Part shown: positions 1 through 7,465 of the stretch, in pieces
Layout: every line of letters begins with the position of its first letter
Position numbering within the stretch: the first letter of the stretch is position 1
Assembly: GCA_026400425.1 (NCBI GenBank)
Contig: JAPLPC010000482.1
Coordinates: 1-32,403, forward strand
DNA from: Hyphomicrobiales bacterium
Lineage (GTDB): Bacteria > Pseudomonadota > Alphaproteobacteria > Rhizobiales > Xanthobacteraceae
Length of the DNA stretch: 32,403 nucleotides
Reading direction: 5' to 3'
Position numbers and translations under genes: made by a program
Notes under the pieces: model-generated
Seen by the model: only the letters and a program-made list of their open reading frames with translations
What the model was told of the DNA's origin: nothing
Database searches by the model: none

Positions 1-14
1 TCCCGGTGACAGTT

Positions 15-51
15 CTTTCCCGCCTGCGCAAAGCTTTCGCAGGCGGGAAAG
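15..51 (-). terminator. strong hairpin downstream of the ParA-like gene
   Basis: Perfect 14-bp inverted repeat: the arm CTTTCCCGCCTGCG at 15-28 and its complement at 38-51 enclose a 9-nt loop. It lies 10 nt past the stop codon of the minus-strand ParA-like gene. No T-tract follows on the minus strand, so it is either a non-canonical terminator or a 3'-end stabilising hairpin. Confidence 0.5.
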
Positions 52-61
52 GCTGGGACGC

Positions 62-817
62 TTACTGTTCGCCCGGCGTGCGTGCGCTGGGCTTGTCGTG
101 CACGATATCGGTCAGCTTGATGCGGTCGAATTCGCTCCAGACATTGGCCAGCCAATGCCGCACATAGCCGCGCAGTACGAAGGAGTAATTCGCTGCCTCG
201 TCGTTCGGCCCCTTGTTGGCGACGAATTTCAGGAACGGCACGTGGGAGACTTCGACCTGCTCATAGGCCATTTCGTTGAGCTTCGGGATCGTGATCTCGG
301 TGGCACCCTTGATCTTGTGGAAATACGAGTTGTAGGTCGCCTGATCCCATTCGAAGAAACTGGTATTGTTGATGAAGTTCTTCACCAGGATATACTTGGC
401 ACCGTCCATGAAGGCGGTCGTTTCGGCGATTTCGTCCAGCGAGGCGATCGAGGGGCCGAGGATATGGAACACCGCAAAGGTGATCTGGCCGGACTTCGCC
501 GCATCGAGGAAGCCGATGTCGCGCAGCGAGGCGAGGGCCGGGGACAACAGGCCTGCGCGGACGTCGATCACGGTGACGGACGGCGCAGCGGTATTCAGCG
601 TGTCGAAGATCTTCATCTGGTCCGAGGTGGTCGTCATATCGACGATCTCGGTGATGTCTGGGTGGAATCGCTTCAATGTTCCGCGTGGCGATTCGGTGTC
701 GAAGGCACGGGTGGCGACATTGTTGGCGCTGAAATAATCCAGAACGGTGCGCGACACCGTGGTCTTGCCGACCCCGCCTTTGTCCGCGCCGACGACGATC
801 ACTGCTGGCTTCGCCAT
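62..817 (-). CDS. ParA/MinD-family P-loop ATPase, orphan
   Basis: A 251-residue ATPase of the ParA/MinD superfamily. The N-terminus carries a deviant Walker A motif (GADKGGVGKTT, about residues 10-20, with the extra signature lysine), then a Walker A'-like DTE near residue 41 and a hydrophobic Walker B strand (VTVIDVRAG, about residues 81-89). Such proteins usually dimerise on ATP and position DNA or protein cargo. No ParB, MinE or other partner lies beside it, so the cargo is unknown. A good ribosome site (AAGGGAAG) precedes the ATG. Downstream is a 14-bp hairpin. An 8-bp inverted repeat (847-854 and 860-867) lies 30-50 nt upstream and could be an operator. The fold is certain and the role is not; it is not an obvious MipZ. 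Confidence 0.85.
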   Translation of the reverse strand: MAKPAVIVVGADKGGVGKTTVSRTVLDYFSANNVATRAFDTESPRGTLKRFHPDITEIVDMTTTSDQMKIFDTLNTAAPSVTVIDVRAGLLSPALASLRDIGFLDAAKSGQITFAVFHILGPSIASLDEIAETTAFMDGAKYILVKNFINNTSFFEWDQATYNSYFHKIKGATEITIPKLNEMAYEQVEVSHVPFLKFVANKGPNDEAANYSFVLRGYVRHWLANVWSEFDRIKLTDIVHDKPSARTPGEQ

Positions 818-1172
818 GAACTTCCCTTAACTGCTCGAAATCCCCACGCGCGAGCGTGACTCGCGCGCCGCCACTGTAACCCATGGCTGCCCCGGGCGCG
901 AACATGGCAGAATGATCGGGAAATTCAATCGCCGGGTCGCGAAGGCGACGGAAACATTGGGTAATTTCTGGGCGGATCTGGCGTTCTCCACCTGTTGTCA
1001 CAGCGCGATCAGGTACCCCGGCGCGCACCGGCCAGCGGCTAAGGGGGCCCTCGGTCGAAGCCGGGCAACTGCGTAGAAGATCGGTTGTTGGGGACGTGGC
1101 AGGCGTTCAAAGGAGAATGCCCTCTCTCGCATGCGAGAGAGGGCAAGAGCGATATAGATCAATAGTGCGCAA
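818..1172. other. intergenic region, 355 nt, no gene seen
   Basis: No convincing coding sequence on either strand. It holds an inverted repeat with 8-bp arms (CGCGCGAG at 847-854, CTCGCGCG at 860-867) just upstream of the ParA-like gene, and a perfect 28-bp palindrome at 1118-1145 downstream of the secreted repeat gene. The rest shows no recognisable element. Confidence 0.6.
1118..1145 (-). terminator. perfect 28-bp palindrome, probable terminator
   Basis: The half TGCCCTCTCTCGCA is followed directly by its exact reverse complement. As RNA this gives a stem of about 12 bp with a tight central loop. It lies 27 nt after the stop of the minus-strand secreted repeat gene and is followed on that strand by the pyrimidine-rich TTCTCCTTT, as expected of an intrinsic terminator. 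Confidence 0.65.
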
Positions 1173-1553
1173 TCAAGGCTTGGCGACGTGCCAGGCGCCG
1201 TTCAGGAAGCCGTCGCCATTGGTCTCGCCGGCGGCCATGTCCTTCTTGAAGGTGTAGAGCGGCTTGCCTTTGTAGGCCCACATCTTCTTGCCGTCGTCGC
1301 GCACCACGATGGTCATGTCGGCGGTCGGCTTGGCGTCGTCGGCGGCCATCAGCGCCGGCCAGTTTTCTGCGCACGGGCCGTTGCACATCGACTTGCCGCC
1401 GGCGTCCTTGTCGAAGGTGTAGAGCGTCATGCCCTTGGCATCGACGAACACTTTACCTTTCGCAGTGTCGGCGGTCTTGAGCATCTGCGCGGAGGCCGCC
1501 GATGCGGTGAAAACGATGGCCAGTGCCGCAGCGGCGGCGAATGATTTGATCAT
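1173..1553 (-). CDS. secreted repeat protein of the COG4315 type
   Basis: A 126-residue exported protein. Residues 1-23 form a typical Sec signal peptide (basic start, Ala-rich core, cleavage after ASA-Q). The mature part has two copies of the YTF(D/K)KD motif of the COG4315 'secreted repeat of unknown function' family, plus the family's C-x-G-x-C-A-x-N-W-P-A-L segment containing the only two cysteines. The function of this periplasmic or surface family is not established. The start is supported by GGGAG about 8 nt upstream. An EcfG-like promoter lies 50-74 nt upstream and a strong palindromic terminator lies downstream, so it is probably monocistronic and possibly stress induced. Confidence 0.85.
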   Translation of the reverse strand: MIKSFAAAAALAIVFTASAASAQMLKTADTAKGKVFVDAKGMTLYTFDKDAGGKSMCNGPCAENWPALMAADDAKPTADMTIVVRDDGKKMWAYKGKPLYTFKKDMAAGETNGDGFLNGAWHVAKP

Positions 1554-1602
1554 GAGCAGTACTCCCTGATGAACGATGCAACGCAGTCGCGTCAGGAGTA
1601 GG

Positions 1603-1627
1603 AACGCCGGGGGTGGATGATTATTCC
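1603..1627 (-). promoter_or_regulatory. candidate EcfG (general stress sigma) promoter
   Basis: On the minus strand GGAAT (1627-1623) is followed after exactly 16 nt by CGTT (1606-1603). The alphaproteobacterial EcfG consensus is GGAAC-N16-17-CGTT, so one base differs. It sits 50-74 nt upstream of the secreted repeat gene ATG, a suitable distance for its promoter. Confidence 0.4.
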
Positions 1628-1676
1628 CGCGCTCGCGATCATCCTGGAAATCGCCCTCTATCTGACGATTGAGAGG

Positions 1677-2642
1677 TCAGACAACCGCATCGCCCCAGTC
1701 GAGCTTGCGGAATTTGCCGTAGAGCGCCTTGTCGCGCTTCGGCGCAATGGCGGTGATCACACCGTCCGGCGTACAGAGTTTCGCCGTGATCGCGATCTTC
1801 GTCGTCACCGGCTGCGCCAGCACGCGCGAAGGCCGCTGTGCAACGGGCATGCGCGTCACGGCGAGGTAAATGAATTTCTCGTCCTCATAGGGAAGTTCTG
1901 CGGATTTAAGTTGTTTATGCACGCGGGAGCGCTGCAGCCGCTGGCTGAAATGGCACCAGTCCGGCTTCATCAGCGGACATGCCGCGTCATGCGGGCAGGG
2001 CGCGATCACATGCGCGCCAGCCTCGATGAGCTGTGTGCGGGCATCGAGGATGCGAGCGTATCCGGCCGGCGTGCCGGGCTCGACGATGACCAGTGTGTCG
2101 TTCGTCTTGGCCCACATCGCGGCGACCAGTCTTGCGCGTGCGATGTCGGTGAGTTCGTTGATGACGTAGCTGGCGATGACGAGATCGGCGGAAGGCGCCT
2201 GGGCGATGGTCGCATCGCCATCGCCGAGCGTGTAGGCGATGCTGCGATCGTTGTCGCGCGCCAGCTCCATTGCCAGCGCGCGGAGCGCCGGGTTTGCATC
2301 AAGCAGAGCAAACGAGGCCAGAGATTCGAACGCTTCCGCGCAGGCCCATGTCGCGGTACCCGGGCCGGCGCCGCAATCGAGCAGCGAACGAGGCGCGAAA
2401 TCCGGCCGGATCTCCTGCAGCGCATTGAGGCTGGCGATGACGGCCGCATAGGTCGCGGGCATGCGCGCGAGCGCATAGGCCAGCGCGTCGCTTTCCGTGC
2501 GGATAGCTGTTGAGCCGCCGCCGGCGCGATAGGTTTTGGAGATGGTGTCGGAACGCTGAGCGGCATCGCTGCGCGACACGCCATGCAGGCGCACGGCGAG
2601 GGCGGCGGAGATCGATGCGGGCAGATCTGGCGAGGTGGCCAT
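1677..2642 (-). CDS. Rsm22-type ribosomal small-subunit methyltransferase
   Basis: A 321-residue SAM-dependent methyltransferase of the Rsm22 family (PF09243), relatives of the mitochondrial small-subunit assembly factor. The SAM-binding motif I is LLDCGAGPGT (about residues 87-96), followed by an acidic LLDANPA strand and an INELTD segment. The C-terminal part has the Cys cluster expected of the family (C216, C222 and C230 in APCPHDAACPLMKPDWC), compatible with a metal or Fe-S site. The open frame runs 53 codons further upstream, but that extension translates a repeat element and has no protein-like character; the ATG at 2642, starting MATSPDLP, is therefore chosen. Substrate is inferred from the family. 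Confidence 0.8.
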   Translation of the reverse strand: MATSPDLPASISAALAVRLHGVSRSDAAQRSDTISKTYRAGGGSTAIRTESDALAYALARMPATYAAVIASLNALQEIRPDFAPRSLLDCGAGPGTATWACAEAFESLASFALLDANPALRALAMELARDNDRSIAYTLGDGDATIAQAPSADLVIASYVINELTDIARARLVAAMWAKTNDTLVIVEPGTPAGYARILDARTQLIEAGAHVIAPCPHDAACPLMKPDWCHFSQRLQRSRVHKQLKSAELPYEDEKFIYLAVTRMPVAQRPSRVLAQPVTTKIAITAKLCTPDGVITAIAPKRDKALYGKFRKLDWGDAVV

Positions 2643-2659
2643 CTTTACAGCGACGCTCC

Positions 2660-2816
2660 TCTGATCCCTCCCCGGAGCGAAGCGAATGGGGAGGGTGGAT
2701 CGAACGCGCAGCGTTCGAGACGGGTGGGGTGGTGCCACAAACGCCGACGTCACGTGGGGCACCCCCCACCCGGTCGGCCTTCGGCCGCCCACCCTCCCCA
2801 CAAGGGGAGGGTAAAC
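2660..2816. repeat. multi-hairpin intergenic repeat element
   Basis: A cassette of consecutive inverted repeats between the Rsm22-type gene and smc: CCCTCCCC/GGGGAGGG (2666-2673, 2688-2695), CGAACGC/GCGTTCG (2701-2717), a long GGGTGGGG...CCCCCACCC pair (about 2722-2773), CGGCC/GGCCG near 2780, and a final CCCTCCCC/GGGGAGGG (about 2793-2813). Its outer ends mirror each other. This architecture resembles the REP-like dispersed repeats common between genes in Bradyrhizobium and relatives (from memory, not searched). Confidence 0.7.
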
Positions 2817-2821
2817 GGAGC

Positions 2822-5800
2822 TTACGCCACTTCCTGGTCGAGGATCTTCACTGCGTTTTCGAGATCCACCGACACCAGCTGCGACACGCCGCGTTCCGCC
2901 ATGGTCACACCATACAGGCGATGCATGCGGGCCATGGTGATCGGATTATGCGTGATGGTGATGAAGCGCGTTTCGGTGGTCGCGATCATTTCGTGCAACA
3001 GGCTGCAGAACCGCTCGACATTGTGGTCGTCCAGCGGCGCGTCGACTTCGTCCAACACGCAGATCGGCGACGGGTTGGTCAGGAACACCGCGAAAATCAG
3101 GGCCAGCGCGGTCAGCGCCTGCTCGCCGCCCGACAGCAGCGACAGCGACTGCGGCTTCTTGCCCGGCGGCTTGGCGATGATGTCGAGGCCGGCTTCGAGC
3201 GGATCGTCGCTCTCGATCAGCTTCAGCTCGGCTTCGCCGCCGCCGAACAGTTCGACGAACATCCGCTTGAAGTGACCATTGACCACTTCGAACGACGTCA
3301 TCAGCCGCTCGCGTGCTTCCTTGTTCAGGCTCTGGATGCCGGTGCGCAGCTTCTTGATCGCTTCGACCAGATCGTCGCGCTCGGTGGCGAGATTGTTGTG
3401 CGAGCCCTCGATCTCGTTGAGCTCTTCCTCGGCGCGCAGATTGACGGCGCCGAGCCGCTCGCGGTCGCGCCGCATCTTCTCCAGCTCGACTTCCACCTCG
3501 TGCAGATCGGGCAGCTTGTCGTCCTGGCGCACTTCGGCCATGGCCGCGACGCCGTCCGGCTCCACTTCCAGCATGTCGCGGATTTCGCGCTCGATGTCTT
3601 CGAGGCGGCGTTTGCCGCTTTCCATCCGCTCTTCGGAACGCGCACAGGCCTCGCGCGCCTGCGACAGGAACTCGATCGAGGTGCGAGCCTCGCGGTCGGT
3701 CTCGCGCATCATGTTCTCGGCCGCCTGCAACGCATTGGCCGCGAGCTGTCGCGCCTGCTCGGCATTCTCGACTTCCGAGATCAGCGCGCGGCGCTTCTGC
3801 AGGAACAGCGCCGGGGCGTCTTCCAGCTCTTCGCGCTCGCGCAGCAGTTCGGCCTGCCGCGAGGCTACCGTCTCGATCTGCGATGCGGCCGAAGACTTGC
3901 GGTTCTGCCAGTCGGCGCGCTCGGCGATGATCGCCTGCAGGCGGCGATCGGCGAGCTCTGCCTCGCGAGCCAGCGCCTGCGCCTCGGCGCGCACCTGGGC
4001 GGCGGCACGGCGATGGCCGTCGATCTCGGTGCGCACATCCGACAGCTTGGCTTCGGCCTCGGCAGTGTCAGGCAGCTGCTCCAGCGCCATATGCGCGGAT
4101 TCGAGCCCGGCTTCCGCTTCCATGCGATCGTTGGAGAGGCGCGATTGCGCTTCGGTCAGCGTTGCGCGGCGCGCCGCGTGGCGGTTGATCTCGCGCTCGG
4201 CATTGGCATGACGTTCGCGGGCCTGATCGACGTCGCGACGGGCGTTGCGCAGCGCGTCGCGCGATGCGCCTTCGGCCGATGCCGCAGTTTTCAGCGCAGC
4301 TTCGGCGCTGTCCAGCGCTTCGCGCTTGGCGATGGCGTCGAGCTTGGCGTTTTCCAGATCGGCTTCGATATCAGTGAGGCGGGCGCGTTCGGCGAGGCGA
4401 CGCGCAGCACCGGTCGGCGCATGCGCACCGGCGACAAAGCCGTCCCAGCGCCAGACGTCACCTTCCAGCGTGACCAGACGCTGGCCGGTCTTGAGCTGCG
4501 CGACGAGGGCGGCGCCCTGGTCCTTGGTGACGATGCCGATCTGCTTCAGGCGGCGCTGCAGCTCCGGCGGCGCGGTGACATGCTGCGCCAGCGATTCCAC
4601 GCCGTCCGGCAGCACCGGATCGTCGGCGGGCAGGCCGGCATCGGTCCAGCGCATCGGCGCAGAGGGATCGACGGGGGCATCGAGATCGTCGCCGAGCACG
4701 GCGCCGATGGCCTTTTCATAGCCCTTGGTGACGCTGACGCCGTCGATGATCGGCGGCCACAGATTCTTGGTCTCGCCGTTGAGAATCTTCGAAATCGTGC
4801 GCGCTTCGGTCTCGAGGCGCTGCACCTTCTTGTCGGCTTCGGTCAGCGGCGCGCGCGAGGCTTCCAGCGTCTGCCGGGCGGCCACATGCGCGGTCTCGTT
4901 GTCGCTGACGGCAGTTTCGGCGTGCAGCAGGATTTCCTGCGCGGTCTCCATCAGGGCTGCGAGTTCGTCGAGATCGCCGAAGCCGGAGGTCTGCGCCGTC
5001 AGCGCATCGATCTCGCTCTCGACGCGGCGGATCTCTTCGGAGAGGCGCGTCAGTCGATCGGCCTGGCTGCGCACGTTGGACTGCAGCTGGTTGCGCTTCG
5101 CCGTCATGTCGGCATGCGCGGTGGTGAGTTCGGTGAATGTGCGCTCGGCCGCAGCCAGCACCTGCTCAGCCTCGGAGACGCGGTCATCGACGCCGCCACG
5201 CAGCTCGACGCGCTGCATGATCTCCTCTTTGAGCATCTCGTCTTCTTCGTCGAGCCGCAGCAGCGCGAATTCGGCGTCTTCCGACTGCTTCATTTCGCGG
5301 GCGACGTCGGCCTCGAACTGGTTGAGGCGGCGATCGAGCTCAGCCGCCCGCTCCTTGGCGCGCACTTCTTCGCGGTCCAGCAGATCGCGGGCATTGGTCA
5401 GGCGTTGCAGCCCGGCTGCGGCCGCAGCTTCCGCCTCGCGCATCGCTGGCAGCTCACTGGCGCGGATCGCCTGGATGCGCGCCGATTCGCCCTGGATGCG
5501 TGTCGCTTCGGCGAGTTCGAGCACGTTGCGGTCATGGGTCGATGCAGCATCGGCATTGTCCGCATGCGCCTGGATCCAGCGCAGATGAAACAGCATGGCC
5601 TCGGCCTTGCGCACCTTGGCGGCCACTTCGCGGAAGCGTGTGGCCTGGCGCGCCTGCTTCTTCAGGCCTTCCATCTGGCCGGACAACTGCCCGATCACGT
5701 CCTCGACGCGGGTTAGGTTGGTCTCGGCCGCCTTGAGGCGCAGCTCGGCCTCGTGGCGGCGCGCATGCAGGCCGGCAACGCCGGCGGCGTCCTCCAGCAC

Positions 5801-6286
5801 CCGGCGGCGCGCTTCCGGCTTGGCCTGGATGATTTCGCCGATCTTGCCCTGGTGAACCAGTGCCGGCGAGCGCGCGCCGGTGGCGGCGTCGGCGAACAGG
5901 ATCTGGACGTCGCGGGCGCGGACGTCGCGACCATTGATGCGATAATTCGAGCCGTTGTCGCGCTCGATGCGGCGAGTGATTTCCAGCACTTCGGAATCGT
6001 TGACCATGGCCGGCGCGGTGCGGTCGGCATTATCGATGGTCATCGTCACTTCGGCATGGTTGCGCGAGGCGCGGTTGCCGGAGCCGGCGAAGATCACGGC
6101 TTCCATGTCAGTGGCGCGCAGCGACTTGTGCGACGTCTCGCCCATCGCCCAGCGCAGCGCCTCGACGAGGTTCGACTTGCCGCAGCCATTGGGACCGACG
6201 ACGCCGGTGAGGCCGGGCTCGATCATGAAGTCGGTCGGTTCGACGAACGACTTGAAGCCGTTCAGGCGCAGGCGCGTGAGTTTCAT
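2822..6286 (-). CDS. smc: chromosome segregation ATPase SMC
   Basis: Full-length 1154-residue condensin subunit. It has the N-terminal Walker A (GPNGCGKSN, residues 31-39), two long coiled-coil arms rich in E/A/R/L, a central globular hinge (about residues 500-620), and a C-terminal ABC signature LSGGEQ (from residue 1051) followed by Walker B ICVLDEVDAPLDD (about residues 1075-1087). It compacts and segregates replicated chromosomes with the ScpA and ScpB partners, which are not in this window. Length matches the family. In related genomes, as remembered, dsbA and DUF721 sit directly upstream; here about 2.7 kb of small accessory genes separates smc from dsbA, so smc probably needs its own promoter. 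Confidence 0.97.
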   Translation of the reverse strand: MKLTRLRLNGFKSFVEPTDFMIEPGLTGVVGPNGCGKSNLVEALRWAMGETSHKSLRATDMEAVIFAGSGNRASRNHAEVTMTIDNADRTAPAMVNDSEVLEITRRIERDNGSNYRINGRDVRARDVQILFADAATGARSPALVHQGKIGEIIQAKPEARRRVLEDAAGVAGLHARRHEAELRLKAAETNLTRVEDVIGQLSGQMEGLKKQARQATRFREVAAKVRKAEAMLFHLRWIQAHADNADAASTHDRNVLELAEATRIQGESARIQAIRASELPAMREAEAAAAAGLQRLTNARDLLDREEVRAKERAAELDRRLNQFEADVAREMKQSEDAEFALLRLDEEDEMLKEEIMQRVELRGGVDDRVSEAEQVLAAAERTFTELTTAHADMTAKRNQLQSNVRSQADRLTRLSEEIRRVESEIDALTAQTSGFGDLDELAALMETAQEILLHAETAVSDNETAHVAARQTLEASRAPLTEADKKVQRLETEARTISKILNGETKNLWPPIIDGVSVTKGYEKAIGAVLGDDLDAPVDPSAPMRWTDAGLPADDPVLPDGVESLAQHVTAPPELQRRLKQIGIVTKDQGAALVAQLKTGQRLVTLEGDVWRWDGFVAGAHAPTGAARRLAERARLTDIEADLENAKLDAIAKREALDSAEAALKTAASAEGASRDALRNARRDVDQARERHANAEREINRHAARRATLTEAQSRLSNDRMEAEAGLESAHMALEQLPDTAEAEAKLSDVRTEIDGHRRAAAQVRAEAQALAREAELADRRLQAIIAERADWQNRKSSAASQIETVASRQAELLREREELEDAPALFLQKRRALISEVENAEQARQLAANALQAAENMMRETDREARTSIEFLSQAREACARSEERMESGKRRLEDIEREIRDMLEVEPDGVAAMAEVRQDDKLPDLHEVEVELEKMRRDRERLGAVNLRAEEELNEIEGSHNNLATERDDLVEAIKKLRTGIQSLNKEARERLMTSFEVVNGHFKRMFVELFGGGEAELKLIESDDPLEAGLDIIAKPPGKKPQSLSLLSGGEQALTALALIFAVFLTNPSPICVLDEVDAPLDDHNVERFCSLLHEMIATTETRFITITHNPITMARMHRLYGVTMAERGVSQLVSVDLENAVKILDQEVA

Positions 6287-6533
6287 GGACAGGGTACTCT
6301 AGTTCAGGCCAGTCACCGGCAATGCGAATCCCCAGCGCAAACAGTACCATAAAGGCACCGCCCGCGCGCCCCGGGACTCACGGGCACGGCTGTCAATTGA
6401 GCCCGACAATGGCGAGACGAGGGCAGTGGGGCAACGGCGGAACCCGGGTTGTCCCAAGGGTTTTGCGGGGGATAAGGGGCGGGGAGGGTGGGGGAAGGGC
6501 TTGTTTTGTAGGAGGGTTATGAAGTCCGGCGGA

Positions 6534-6719
6534 TCAGCCAATGCCCGAGTAGGCTTGAGCAATGCTGAGCGAAACCGATAGGCATCCTTCAATTGCTTCG
6601 CGCAGATTGACCATCAACTCGTCCATGGACTCGCCCTGGCTGGCGCAGCCGGGCATGGCTGGGACCTCTGCCCAGTACCCGCCTTCCTCGGCGTCATGCA
6701 CGATGATCTTGATCTGCAT
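6534..6719 (-). CDS. orphan HicB-like antitoxin protein
   Basis: A 61-residue protein with the HicB partial RNase-H-like fold: IKIIVHDAEEGGYWAEVPAMPGCASQGES followed by MDELMVNLREAIEGCL, very typical of type II HicAB antitoxins. The last 13 residues (SVSLSIAQAYSGIG) do not resemble the usual HicB C-terminus, which suggests a changed or clipped end. No HicA toxin ORF lies on either side, so it is an orphan or a decayed module. The ATG at 6719 is preferred because AGAAG lies 6 nt before it; an in-frame ATG two codons upstream (6725) is possible. Confidence 0.75.
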   Translation of the reverse strand: MQIKIIVHDAEEGGYWAEVPAMPGCASQGESMDELMVNLREAIEGCLSVSLSIAQAYSGIG

Positions 6720-6758
6720 GGTCATCTTCTAATTCAAAGAGCGTGGATCGTATTTGAG

Positions 6759-7103
6759 TTACTTCGGCGTCGCCGCCACGAGCCAGCCGAGCCGCGACAT
6801 GATCGTCAGAACTGCGACTGTCACAGCAAGCCCACCGCTGATCCACCAGCCGATATAGCCTTTGCTCGGCAGATGAGCGATCCGCTCCACGACGGTGGCT
6901 TGGCCGACCTTGAGTTCGGATATGTCCTTGCCGGCGTCCTTGATGACGCTTTTCATCTCGGTGATATCGCTCCTGATATGAGCGACGTCGGCTTCAAGAC
7001 GGGCGACGCGGGCTTCGATCATGGCGTCGAATGTGCTCCCCCTGCCGGGCGGCTGCAAGGGCGGCGCCGGGCGTGCGGCGTGTTGGTCGGAATCGTCCGG
7101 CAT
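6759..7103 (-). CDS. small coiled-coil membrane protein, XhlA-like
   Basis: A 114-residue protein with a Pro-rich N-terminus (residues 1-25), a heptad-like helical segment (about residues 27-80, including IEARVARLEADVAHIRSDITEMKSVI), and one membrane helix near the C-terminus (GWWISGGLAVTVAVLTIM, about residues 87-104). This order resembles haemolysin XhlA and phage holin-associated proteins, but no lysis genes lie nearby. It stands in the accessory block between dsbA and smc and is transcribed away from the ParD-like/MetAP pair. No precise function can be assigned. Confidence 0.65.
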   Translation of the reverse strand: MPDDSDQHAARPAPPLQPPGRGSTFDAMIEARVARLEADVAHIRSDITEMKSVIKDAGKDISELKVGQATVVERIAHLPSKGYIGWWISGGLAVTVAVLTIMSRLGWLVAATPK

Positions 7104-7194
7104 GCAATCTCCCCATCACGCGAGATTAGCGCCTCATGAGAGTCGCACAATCTAAAGTAGATTTCGCGGTTGTGCGGAATTCGACTTTTCCTGT

Positions 7195-7224
7195 TTGCCT
7201 CGGCTCCTGATGTGGATATACGAT
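7195..7224 (+). promoter_or_regulatory. candidate sigma-70-type promoter of the ParD-like/MetAP pair
   Basis: A -35-like TTGCCT (7195-7200) and an overlapping -10 candidate TATACG (7217-7222, 16-nt spacing) or TACGAT (7219-7224, 18-nt spacing). Each box matches consensus at 4 of 6 positions. The -10 lies inside the palindrome at 7216-7243, which would allow repression by a protein bound there. Confidence 0.4.
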
Positions 7225-7243
7225 ACATATATGAATCGTATAT
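7216..7243 (+). promoter_or_regulatory. 28-bp near-perfect palindromic operator
   Basis: Arms ATATACGAT (7216-7224) and ATCGTATAT (7235-7243) surround a central palindrome CATATATG (7226-7233); only one base per half, at 7225 and 7234, breaks perfect symmetry. It ends 9 nt before the ATG of the ParD-like gene and abuts the ribosome site GGAG (7244-7247). Ribbon-helix-helix antitoxins often repress their own operons from such sites, so autoregulation is inferred. Confidence 0.7.
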
Positions 7244-7252
7244 GGAGCCCCC

Positions 7253-7465
7253 ATGGGCATCGTGAGCATCGACGACGATTTGCATGAGCAACTGCGCAAG
7301 GCGACCAAGGTGTCGTGCCGATCGATCAATGCGCAGGCGGCTTACTGGATCAAGATCGGGATGCTCTGCGAGGCCAATCCCGCGCTGTCGTTCACCGAGA
7401 TCCTTGCGCGCGAGATGAGTGCTGCGGGCGTGGCGACGCCGTCGCTGGTGGCGACTGCGGCATGA
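7253..7465 (+). CDS. ParD-like antitoxin-family protein
   Basis: A 70-residue protein resembling the ParD-like family (PF11903): a short beta strand (GIVSIDDDLHEQLRKA) followed by two helices (CRSINAQAAYWIKIGMLCEANPALSFTEI), as expected of a ribbon-helix-helix DNA-binding dimer. The start is well supported by GGAG 5 nt upstream. Its stop overlaps the next gene's start in ATGA (7462-7465), so translation of the two is probably coupled. The downstream partner is a methionine aminopeptidase, not a RelE/ParE toxin. It probably binds the 28-bp palindrome just upstream. Whether it acts as an antitoxin or only as a repressor is unknown. Confidence 0.75.
   Translation: MGIVSIDDDLHEQLRKATKVSCRSINAQAAYWIKIGMLCEANPALSFTEILAREMSAAGVATPSLVATAA

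Noticed and set aside
1149-1165. FixK/FNR half-site TTGATCTA near the end of the secreted repeat gene
   Set aside because: Only one half matches and it lies downstream of the gene, not in a promoter.
2510-5716. A 1068-codon open frame on the plus strand opposite smc
   Set aside because: It is antisense to a full-length, motif-complete SMC gene; its product is His/Arg/Leu/Gln-rich without domains, as expected for the shadow of GC-rich coding sequence.
7126-7329. A 67-codon minus-strand frame over the ParD-like promoter
   Set aside because: It is antisense to the ParD-like start, Cys/Ser-rich and without a ribosome site.
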